From contig CALEJW010000058.1 of assembly GCA_937898635.1 (NCBI GenBank), forward strand, positions 1 through 7,257: a stretch of 7,257 nucleotides of DNA, in the 5' to 3' direction. Within the stretch, counting starts at the first letter, position 1. Every line of letters starts with the position of its first letter. Origin of the DNA: an uncultured Pseudomonadota bacterium. Its GTDB lineage: Bacteria > Pseudomonadota > Gammaproteobacteria > Burkholderiales > Usitatibacteraceae. The notes beneath the pieces are model-generated. The model worked only from the letters and a program-made list of their open reading frames with translations. It did not search any database and was not told where the DNA came from. This document shows, in pieces, positions 1 to 6,069 of this stretch. The position numbers were made by a program, and so were the translations under genes.

Positions 1-1160
1 GGCGCGCCGCGGTCCCAGGCCGCCACCGCGCGCACCGGGGTGTCGAGCACCTGGCCGCGCAGCGTCGCGAGGCCGGTGAGGATGAGGTTCGCGTACTCGA
101 AGGTCGCGGTGCTGCCGCTCGCGCGATGGTCGCTCGCGACCGTCACGCTGTCGGCCGCCGCGAGCGCGCGCTCGAACCTCCCGGCCCAGTCGCCCTGCGC
201 GAAATCGACGCTCGAGCGCCGGAACTCCGCGGGCGGGAAGGGCAGCACCACGTGCGTCTCCGCGCCCATCTCGCGCGCGAGCTCCAGGCACAGGATGTCG
301 GCGCCGCAGGCCGCGGAGCCGTAGGCCGCAAGCGGCGCGATCGCCGCGATCCGCGCGCGAAGGGCCTCGCGCACCGCGGGCTCGAGGCCGGCGGGAAATC
401 GCGCCCCTTCCCGCCCGGGCGGGTCGATCATGTGGCCGGTGAACGCCAGCACGGGCGGGAGGGCGAGCGCCCCGGTCGCGTCCGCGGCCGCCGGCGGCAG
501 GTGCGCCGCGAGCCTGCGCGCCTGCAGGCGGGTCGTCCCGAGGTCCCCGTAGCGGCGGCCCGCGAGGGCGCGGGCGCTCTCGTAGTGCCTCGCGGCGGCC
601 TGCGCGTCGCCCAGGATGAGCGCCGCCTCGCCGAGCGTGGCCTCCCGCCAGTAGGCCGAGGCCCCGGCGTCCGCTGCCGCGCCGTCACGGGCACAGGCCA
701 TCCGGACCTCCTGCGCGATGCGGCGGGCCCGCGCGAGGTCGCCCGCGAAGGCCGCCATGGCGGCCGCGTTGATGCCCGTGTACCAGGCATCGGCGCTCGC
801 CCCCTTCGCGTTCGCCGCCCCGAAGGCGCGTTCGTACAGCTCGAAGCCCGCCGCGAGATGCGAAGCCCGGCGGGCCGTGTCGCCCGTGCGCAGCGCGAGA
901 TCCTTGTGCGTGCGCGCGAGCAGGCCGAGGGTCTCGGCGTCGTCGTGGCCCTCGGCGGCGAGTGCGGCGAGGAGCGCGTTCGCCCGCCCGAGGTCGCCGC
1001 TGCGCGCGAGGGCGAGCGCCTGCAGCTGGCGCAGGCGCGCGTGTCCCGGGAAACGGTCGAGCCCGCCCTGGAGCGCGTTGAAGGCGAGGAGCGGCTCGCC
1101 GCGGTCGAGCAGCCGCTGCGCCTGGGCGCAGACTTCCTCGGCGGACTCCTCGATCTCCAT
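1..1160 (-). CDS. TPR + SLOG/TPR-S-like (DUF4071 / MAP3K TRAF-binding-like) protein, 3' end cut by window edge
   Basis: The frame is open from an ATG at 1160-1158 to the left edge: 386 codons visible, C-terminus missing. Residues about 8-215 are alanine/leucine-rich helical pairs of TPR type (for example LLDRGEPLLAFNALQGGL near 17-34). They include a YTGINAA segment (127-133), which I recognise from bacterial DUF4071 proteins. Residues about 236-386 look like an alpha/beta Rossmann-like domain: AFTGHMIDPPGR (239-250), then GSAACGADILCLELA (281-295), a glycine-rich loop-helix resembling SLOG nucleotide-binding folds, then VVLPFPPAEF (304-313), SSV (316-318) and TFEYANLILTGLATLR (353-368). The same block occurs in some bacterial class III nucleotide cyclases ahead of the catalytic domain, so an effector domain could lie beyond the edge. 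The likely role is binding of a nucleotide-type ligand and protein scaffolding in the cytosol; no signal peptide or membrane segment is seen. The gene is divergent from the SIR2-TIR/STAND pair. Family assignment is fairly secure; function is inferred. Confidence 0.85.
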   Translation of the reverse strand, partial: MEIEESAEEVCAQAQRLLDRGEPLLAFNALQGGLDRFPGHARLRQLQALALARSGDLGRANALLAALAAEGHDDAETLGLLARTHKDLALRTGDTARRASHLAAGFELYERAFGAANAKGASADAWYTGINAAAMAAFAGDLARARRIAQEVRMACARDGAAADAGASAYWREATLGEAALILGDAQAAARHYESARALAGRRYGDLGTTRLQARRLAAHLPPAAADATGALALPPVLAFTGHMIDPPGREGARFPAGLEPAVREALRARIAAIAPLAAYGSAACGADILCLELAREMGAETHVVLPFPPAEFRRSSVDFAQGDWAGRFERALAAADSVTVASDHRASGSTATFEYANLILTGLATLRGQVLDTPVRAVAAWDRGA

Positions 1161-1163
1161 GTT

Positions 1164-1169
1164 TCCTCC
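1164..1169 (-). promoter_or_regulatory. Ribosome binding site of the divergent TPR/SLOG-like gene
   Basis: Read on the minus strand, GGAGGA lies three bases upstream of the ATG at 1160. The spacing is slightly short, but the match to the anti-Shine-Dalgarno sequence is near perfect. This selects 1160 as the start: the next in-frame ATG is 135 codons downstream, inside the helical region. Confidence 0.7.
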
Positions 1170-1201
1170 GGTGATGGCGGCGGCATCGCGCCCGCGTCCC
1201 T

Positions 1202-1219
1202 TCGCCGGCACGCTGGCGA
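1202..1219. repeat. Short inverted repeat, possible operator
   Basis: TCGCC (1202-1206) and GGCGA (1215-1219) are perfect inverted arms around an eight-base centre. The right arm touches the TATCAT box of the minus-strand gene. A repressor site is possible, but a five-base GC-rich arm is easily found by chance in this composition. Confidence 0.2.
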
Positions 1220-1320
1220 TGATAGTCCGGCTGTTCAAACCGCGCAGATTGCCCTACCCTTTGCCCACCCCGCGCCGGCCCGGAAATCCTCGCGGGTGCC
1301 GCGCCCCGGGAATCGGGAAC

Positions 1321-1329
1321 AAGGAAAGG
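1321..1329 (+). promoter_or_regulatory. Ribosome binding site of the SIR2-TIR gene
   Basis: The purine run AAGGAAAGG ends nine bases before the ATG at 1339. It supports that start over the upstream in-frame ATGs (from 718 onward), which would add a low-complexity arginine/alanine extension lying antisense to the divergent gene. Confidence 0.6.
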
Positions 1330-1338
1330 TTCGCGCCA

Positions 1339-2745
1339 ATGAGCAACGTGGTCGCCTTCGAGACGCCACTGCCGACGCTGGACGAGGACGCCTGGGAGGA
1401 CCTCCTCAACTTCATCGAGGAGCGCCGCGTGATCCCCATCGTCGGCCCCGAGCTCCTCAAGGTGGAGACGGAGTCGGGCCCGCGCCTCTTCTACGACTGG
1501 ATGGCCGACAAGCTCGCCGCGAAGCTCGGGGTGGACACCTCGAAGCTCCCCGAGCCGCATACGCTGAACGACGTGGTGTGCTGGTTCCTCGCCTCGCGCG
1601 GGCGGCGCGAGGACACCTACACGCGCCTTCGCAGCATCCTTCGCGAGGTGAGCTTCGAGCCGCCGAAGGCGCTGCGCCAGCTCGCGCAGATCACCGACTT
1701 CGACCTCTTCGTCACGACGACCTTCGACTCCTTCCTCGAGCAGGCCATCAACGCCGAGCGCTTCGCGGGCGCGCAGTCCACCGAGGTCGTCGGCTATGCC
1801 CCGAACCGCGTCGCCGACCTCCCCGGCGAGCGCGAGCAGTTCCAGCGCCCGGTGGTCTACCACCTCCTCGGGCGCTGCTCGGCCTCGCCCACGTACGTCA
1901 TTTCCGACGAGGACATGCTGGAGTTCGTGTGCGCGCTGCAGAGCGAGCACCTGACGCCCGAGAAGCTCTTCTACGAGCTCGAGCACAACCACCTGCTCCT
2001 CATCGGCAGCAACTTCTCCAACTGGCTCGCGCGCCTCTTCCTGAGGATGGCCAAGCGCCGCCGGCTCTCGGACCCGCGCGACGTGGGGGAGGTGCTGGCC
2101 GACGACCACTCCGACAGCGACGAGCGGCTGATGGCCTTCCTGCAGCAGGTGAGCGTGCGCACGCGCGTGTATTCCGGCGCGGAGCAGTTCGTGGACGAGC
2201 TGCACCGGCGCTGGATGGCGCGGCGCAAGGGCGCGGACGTGATCCCCATGGGCGCCTCGCCGCAGCGCGTGCTCCCGCCCGAGCGCGAGATGCCCGACAA
2301 CGCCGTCTTCGTGAGCTACGCGCGCGAGGACCTCGCCGCCGTGCAGAAGTTCAAGGGCGCCCTGGACGCCGCCGGCATCACGACCTGGTTCGACGTGGAC
2401 CGGCTGGAAGGCGGCGACGACTACGACCGCAAGATCCAGAAGAACATCGGGCGCTGCTCCTACTTCGTCCCGGTCGTCTCCGCGACGACCGAGCGCCGGC
2501 TCGAGGCCTACTTCCGCCGCGAATGGAGCTACGCGCTCGACCGCACCCGCAACATGGCCGACGACGCGATCTTCATCCTGCCGGTGTGCATCGACGCCAC
2601 GGACCCGCGCGGCGCCCGCGTGCCCGACCGGTTCAAGGCCGTGCACATCACGCACGCGCCGGGCGGCGAGCCGCCCGCGGAGTTCGTCCGCCGCCTGGAG
2701 GAGCTGCTCGCCGCCGGCGGCCGGGGCGACGGGAGCGCGCCTTGA
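1339..2745 (+). CDS. SIR2-like and TIR domain fusion protein (predicted NAD-related effector)
   Basis: 468 residues. Residues about 18-290 form a SIR2-like fold: FIEERRVIPIVGPELL (25-40) at the position of the sirtuin nucleotide-binding loop, DLFVTTTFDSFLEQAI (122-137) at the position of the T-x-N-x-D motif, VVYHLLG (172-178) with a candidate catalytic His175, YVISDEDMLEF (186-196), and LLLIGSNFSNWLARLF (219-234). Residues about 320-457 are a TIR domain: box 1 AVFVSYARED (322-331), WFDVDRLEGGDDY (350-362), and YFRREW (391-396), whose Glu395 is the likely catalytic glutamate of NAD-cleaving TIRs. There is no signal peptide or membrane segment, so it should be cytosolic. TIR and SIR2 domains of defence proteins hydrolyse NAD+ or make cyclic ADP-ribose-type messengers; which applies here is unknown. 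The sirtuin GAGxS loop is replaced by VGPEL and the motif Asn by Thr128, so the SIR2 half may be non-catalytic. The stop codon overlaps the start of the STAND gene. Confidence 0.92.
   Translation: MSNVVAFETPLPTLDEDAWEDLLNFIEERRVIPIVGPELLKVETESGPRLFYDWMADKLAAKLGVDTSKLPEPHTLNDVVCWFLASRGRREDTYTRLRSILREVSFEPPKALRQLAQITDFDLFVTTTFDSFLEQAINAERFAGAQSTEVVGYAPNRVADLPGEREQFQRPVVYHLLGRCSASPTYVISDEDMLEFVCALQSEHLTPEKLFYELEHNHLLLIGSNFSNWLARLFLRMAKRRRLSDPRDVGEVLADDHSDSDERLMAFLQQVSVRTRVYSGAEQFVDELHRRWMARRKGADVIPMGASPQRVLPPEREMPDNAVFVSYAREDLAAVQKFKGALDAAGITTWFDVDRLEGGDDYDRKIQKNIGRCSYFVPVVSATTERRLEAYFRREWSYALDRTRNMADDAIFILPVCIDATDPRGARVPDRFKAVHITHAPGGEPPAEFVRRLEELLAAGGRGDGSAP
2731..2735 (+). promoter_or_regulatory. 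Ribosome binding site and TTGA overlap that decide the STAND gene start
   Basis: GGGAG ends six bases before a TTG at 2742-2744, and that TTG overlaps the TGA stop (2743-2745) of the upstream gene as TTGA. This is a typical translational-coupling arrangement. The frame stays open far upstream, but that part is only a shadow of the SIR2-TIR gene. The first clear family residues (HPWLGLASF) begin 17 codons after the TTG. Confidence 0.7.
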
Positions 2746-5700
2746 GCGCCGAGGGCTCGCCCGGCACGGCGCCGGCGATCGACGAGCAGCATCCCTGGCT
2801 GGGACTCGCGTCGTTCACCGAGGAGTCGCGCGCCTACTTCCACGGCCGCGAGGAGGAAGTGGCCGAGCTCGGCCGGCGCGTGCAGCGAAAGCTCCTCACG
2901 ATCCTCTTCGGGCAGTCGGGGCTGGGAAAGACCTCGATCCTGCGCGCGGGCATCGTCCCGCGGCTTCGCCCCGAGGGCTATTGCCCGGTCTACGTGCGCG
3001 TGGACTACTCGCCGGAGTCGCCGCCGCCCACGGAGCAGATCAAGCAGGCGATCTTCCGCGCGACCGAGTCGTCCGGGCAGTGGACGCAGCCGGGCACCGC
3101 GGTCGAGGGCGAGTCGCTGTGGGAGTTCCTGCACCACCGCGACGACATCCTGAAGGACGCGAACGGCAAGACCGTCATCCCGCTCCTCATCTTCGACCAG
3201 TTCGAGGAGATCTTCACGCTCGCGCAGGCCGACGACGCGGGCAAGGCGCGCGCCGCGCAGTTCCTGGAGGACCTGGCCGATCTCGTGGAGAACCGCCCGC
3301 CCAAGGCGCTGGAGGCGCGGCTCGAGACCGACGATTCGGTCACGGAGCGCTTCGACTTCGGCCGGGCGGACTACCGCATCCTCATCGCGCTGCGCGAGGA
3401 CTACCTCGCCCACCTCGAGGGTCTCAAGGGCGCGATGCCCTCCATCACGCAGAACCGCATGCGGCTCGCCCGCATGAACGGCCAGCAGGCGCTCGCCGCG
3501 GTGATGAAGCCCGGCGGCCGGCTCGTCTCCGAGGAGGTCGCCGAGTCGATCGTGCGCTTCATCGCCGGGGGCTCCGAGCTTCGCAACGCCGAGGTGGAAC
3601 CCTCGCTCCTGTCCCTCATCTGCCGGGAACTCAACAACGCCCGCCTCGCCCAGGGGCGCGGCGAGATCTCCGCGGACCTGCTGGCGGGCTCCCACGACAC
3701 GATCCTCGCCGAGTTCTACGAGCGCTCGCTCGCCGACCAGCCGCCGGCGGTGCGCAAGGTGATCGAGGACGAGCTCCTCACGGAGTCGGGCTACCGCGAG
3801 AGCCTCGCGGAGGAGCGCATGGTGAAGGCCTTCGCGGAGGCCGGCGCCGCTCCGGACGCGCTCGCCACGCTCGTGAACCGCAGGCTCCTGCGCATCGAGG
3901 AGCGCCTCGACGTGCGCCGCGTGGAGCTCACCCACGACGTCCTGTGCGGCGTCGTGCGCGCCAGCCGCGGGACGCGCCTCGCCCGCGAGGCGCGCGAGAA
4001 CGCGGAAGCCCAGCTCGAGGCCCAGCGCGCCCGCGAGGCCGCCACGCGCAAGGCGCTCGTGCGCGCCCGCCAGGTCGCCGCCGTCTGCGCGGTACTCGCC
4101 CTGGGCGCGGTGGTGAGCGCGATCTTCGGCTACGTCAACATGAACCGCGCAAAGGAGGCCGAAGCGAAGGCGCAGCAGACGCGGCAAATGGCCGAGTCGG
4201 CGCGCGGCGAATCCGAGAAGCTCCTCGTCTACCTGCTGGACGACTTCGTGCGCGAGCTCGACCCCGTCGGCCGGATCGACATCGTGGCCTCGCTCGCGAA
4301 GCGCGCGCTGGACTACTACAAGGGCCTGCCGCCGGAGCTGCGCACGCCCGACACCGAGCGCAACCGCGCCATGGCGCTCGTGCGCTACGGCGCCGTCGCG
4401 CGCCGGCAGGGCCAGAACGAGGAGGGGATGGCCGTCCTGAAGGAGGCCGAGGCCGTCTTCCGGAAGCTTCGCGCCGGGGGAGACGACTCGGAGCCGACCC
4501 GCCTGGGGCTCGCCAACGCCCTGGGCTACCAGGCGGCCATCCTCATCGGGCAGCTCAAGGTCGAGGCGTCCATTCGCATGGCGGAGGCCGCCCTGGCCGA
4601 GCTCCTGCCCCTGGTGGAAGGCCCGACCTCGCCCTCGAACCGGGCGCTGCGCGAATACGGCGACACGCTCACCGGGCTGGGCTACGCCACCGCCAACTTC
4701 GGCGACCCGCAAAAGTCCGCCGAGTACCTCCGGAAGTCGCAGGAGGTCTTCCGCAAGCTGGGCGCGCCGAAGACCGCGGACCTGTCGATCGCCGCCGGTT
4801 ACGCGAGCGCGACGGCCTGGCTCGCGAGCGCGCTCGACAGCGCCGACCAGCGCGCCGAGGCGCGCGCGAAATACGAGGAGGCCCTCGAGGTGTCCAACCG
4901 GATCCTCGACGCGATGCCGGGCCACGCGACGGCGATGCACGTGAAGGGCCTCGCCCTGAGCAGCCTCACCGAGATGGACATCGTCGACCTGCGGATCGGG
5001 AAGGCGCTCGCGCGGGCGCGGGAGAACGAGGTCCACTACGACGGCATGGTGAAGGTCGCCGCGACGAACACGGCGTCCCTGAATAATCTCGGCGTGGCGC
5101 GCACGCACACGGCCAACGCCCTGCTGGAGGCGGGCCGGATCGCCGAGGCGCGCGACAAGTACCGGGAGGCCGCCTCGGTGCGCGAGCGCATGCTGAAGGT
5201 CGGCTCCTTCCAGGCGCGAAACGCGATGATCTGGCTGGGGATCGCGGCGGACTTCGACGCCGAGCTCGGGGAGTTCGCCTCGGCAAGGGCCCATCTCGCG
5301 GAGGCGCGCCGGCTGTGGGAGCAGTCGATCAAGCCGACCTCGGCGCCGCTGGTCGTCGGCTTCAGCCGCCTGTGGCTCCTGAGCTTCGAGGCGGGCATCG
5401 CGTTGCACCAGGGCGACCCGCGAAAGGCTCTCCAGCACGCGCAAGGCATCCTCGCGGGAGCCGGCGAGCTCAAGCCCGCGAGCCAGGGGGAGCGGGAATG
5501 GAACCGCCGCTTGCGCATCCGGGCGAACCAGGTCATCGGGATGGCCTCACTGGAGCTCGGCGACTTCGCCGCGGCCGAGGCGGCGGCGCGCGCCATCCTC
5601 GCCGACCAGAAGGGTCTCCCGAAATGGGATGGGCCCTTCGGGACCGACCGCGACCGCGCGGGCTTCGAGACGCTGCTCGCCGCCGCCGTCGCGAAGCAGG

Positions 5701-5966
5701 GACGCCTGGCCGAGGCCCGCGAGATCCTGCGGCCCGCGCTCAAGCACAACCGCGACCAGTTCGCGCGCCGCCACGATTCGGCCCTGCAGCGCTTCGAGCT
5801 CGCCCAGGCGGTCGTCGTCGCCGCGCTCGCCGAGCCGGAGAGGCGAAGCGCGCTGCTCGCCGAGGCGAGCGCCCTCCTCGACAGCATCCCGCCGGCGCTG
5901 AGCGCCTGGAAGACGGGCCAGCGGCTTCGCGCGGAAATCGCCAAGGCCCGCCGGGGGAGCTCCTAG
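2742..5966 (+). CDS. STAND NTPase (nSTAND1 type) with one transmembrane segment and C-terminal TPR repeats
   Basis: 1074 residues from the TTG start. HPWLGLASF (17-25) and YFHGREEEV (32-40) lead into the P-loop NTPase: Walker A GQSGLGKTS (57-65, Lys63) and Walker B LLIFDQFEEIF (148-158, Asp152). ILIALREDYLAHL (213-225) and the winged-helix end VELTHDVL (394-401) are typical of nSTAND1 proteins. A charged, probably coiled helix (about 412-444) precedes one hydrophobic span (about 445-464). Next come a conserved helical linker (VYLLDDFVRELDPVGRID, 496-513) and about ten TPR-like hairpins (about 540-1050), for example LLEAGRIAEARDKYREAA (794-811). STAND proteins are ATP-driven switches that oligomerise when their repeats bind a trigger. 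Here the likely partner is the SIR2-TIR protein encoded just upstream and translated in coupling with it. No nuclease, protease or other effector domain is visible, which fits the effector being supplied in trans. Membrane topology is unresolved. NTPase and TPR assignment is secure; the role in defence is inferred. Confidence 0.92.
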   Translation: MSAEGSPGTAPAIDEQHPWLGLASFTEESRAYFHGREEEVAELGRRVQRKLLTILFGQSGLGKTSILRAGIVPRLRPEGYCPVYVRVDYSPESPPPTEQIKQAIFRATESSGQWTQPGTAVEGESLWEFLHHRDDILKDANGKTVIPLLIFDQFEEIFTLAQADDAGKARAAQFLEDLADLVENRPPKALEARLETDDSVTERFDFGRADYRILIALREDYLAHLEGLKGAMPSITQNRMRLARMNGQQALAAVMKPGGRLVSEEVAESIVRFIAGGSELRNAEVEPSLLSLICRELNNARLAQGRGEISADLLAGSHDTILAEFYERSLADQPPAVRKVIEDELLTESGYRESLAEERMVKAFAEAGAAPDALATLVNRRLLRIEERLDVRRVELTHDVLCGVVRASRGTRLAREARENAEAQLEAQRAREAATRKALVRARQVAAVCAVLALGAVVSAIFGYVNMNRAKEAEAKAQQTRQMAESARGESEKLLVYLLDDFVRELDPVGRIDIVASLAKRALDYYKGLPPELRTPDTERNRAMALVRYGAVARRQGQNEEGMAVLKEAEAVFRKLRAGGDDSEPTRLGLANALGYQAAILIGQLKVEASIRMAEAALAELLPLVEGPTSPSNRALREYGDTLTGLGYATANFGDPQKSAEYLRKSQEVFRKLGAPKTADLSIAAGYASATAWLASALDSADQRAEARAKYEEALEVSNRILDAMPGHATAMHVKGLALSSLTEMDIVDLRIGKALARARENEVHYDGMVKVAATNTASLNNLGVARTHTANALLEAGRIAEARDKYREAASVRERMLKVGSFQARNAMIWLGIAADFDAELGEFASARAHLAEARRLWEQSIKPTSAPLVVGFSRLWLLSFEAGIALHQGDPRKALQHAQGILAGAGELKPASQGEREWNRRLRIRANQVIGMASLELGDFAAAEAAARAILADQKGLPKWDGPFGTDRDRAGFETLLAAAVAKQGRLAEAREILRPALKHNRDQFARRHDSALQRFELAQAVVVAALAEPERRSALLAEASALLDSIPPALSAWKTGQRLRAEIAKARRGSS

Positions 5967-5999
5967 CGGTCCGGCGGCCCGCGCGCCCCGGAGCGACCG
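5967..5999 (+). terminator. Weak candidate terminator after the STAND gene
   Basis: Directly after the TAG stop, CGGTC (5967-5971) can pair with GACCG (5995-5999). CCGG (5971-5974) can also partly pair with CCGG (5988-5991) across a bulge. Only three T residues follow (6000-6002) before CCCC. The stem is imperfect and the T tract short, so this is a weak intrinsic terminator at best. Confidence 0.25.
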
Positions 6000-6024
6000 T
6001 TTCCCCGTAGTACCATTGCCGGAA

Positions 6025-6045
6025 GGCGCGGCCCGGTGCCGCGCC
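6025..6045 (+). terminator. Perfect 8-bp all-GC hairpin between STAND and aminotransferase genes
   Basis: GGCGCGGC (6025-6032) and GCCGCGCC (6038-6045) are perfect inverted arms around the loop CCGGT. GGAA (6021-6024) and TTCC (6053-6056) could extend the stem across a bulge. No T tract follows; the next bases are CTCTCCC. It ends 24 bases before the aminotransferase ATG, so it could be a non-canonical terminator of the upstream operon or a structure in the aminotransferase leader. A weak -10-like TACCAT lies just upstream (6011-6016) without a -35 box. Confidence 0.35.
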
Positions 6046-6058
6046 CTCTCCCTTCCGC

Positions 6059-6063
6059 ACGGA
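6059..6063 (+). promoter_or_regulatory. Weak ribosome binding site of the aminotransferase gene
   Basis: ACGGA lies six bases before the ATG at 6070. It is only a partial Shine-Dalgarno match, but the spacing is right. The protein family aligns naturally from this ATG (N-terminal GTENAFVVLAEV follows within 12 residues). Confidence 0.4.
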
Positions 6064-6069
6064 TCCCCC

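Larger units (their letters stand above)
1161..1338. promoter_or_regulatory. Divergent intergenic region, presumed bidirectional promoter
   Basis: These 178 bases separate two divergent genes, so promoters in both directions are expected. On the minus strand TATCAT (1224-1219) is a five-of-six match to a sigma-70 -10 box, 58 bases before the ATG at 1160, but no good -35 box sits at the right distance. On the plus strand TTCAAA (1234-1239) and TACCCT (1255-1260), 15 bases apart, form only a poor sigma-70 pair. The stretch 1225-1262 is less GC-rich than its surroundings, which fits a promoter. The rest (1263-1320) is GC-rich leader without a recognisable element. Confidence 0.4.

Noticed and set aside
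428..1186. A 252-codon minus-strand open frame with an ATG at 1186
   Set aside because: It is serine/arginine-rich low complexity. The +1-shifted frame from 1160 gives the TPR and SLOG-like protein and has the GGAGGA site.
685..2655. A 656-codon minus-strand open frame spanning the divergent gap and the SIR2-TIR gene
   Set aside because: It is antisense to clear SIR2 and TIR motifs and out of frame with the real minus-strand gene starting at 1160. The protein is repetitive and unlike any family.
126..2741. A large upstream extension of the STAND frame
   Set aside because: It is the out-of-frame shadow of the SIR2-TIR gene and of the antisense divergent gene; the protein is arginine/proline/alanine junk until the TTG at 2742.
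2529..5444. A 971-codon open frame on the minus strand opposite the STAND gene
   Set aside because: Its translation is low-complexity (Arg/Leu/Gly/Val/His-rich) with no recognisable domain. It is the mirror of the G/C-rich third positions of the plus-strand gene, which itself has clear Walker motifs.
1295..6046. A 12-base direct repeat GGTGCCGCGCCC at 1295-1306 and 6035-6046, each shortly before a gene start
   Set aside because: One or more 12-base matches are expected by chance in a 7-kb GC-rich sequence, and the second copy is explained by the hairpin arm.
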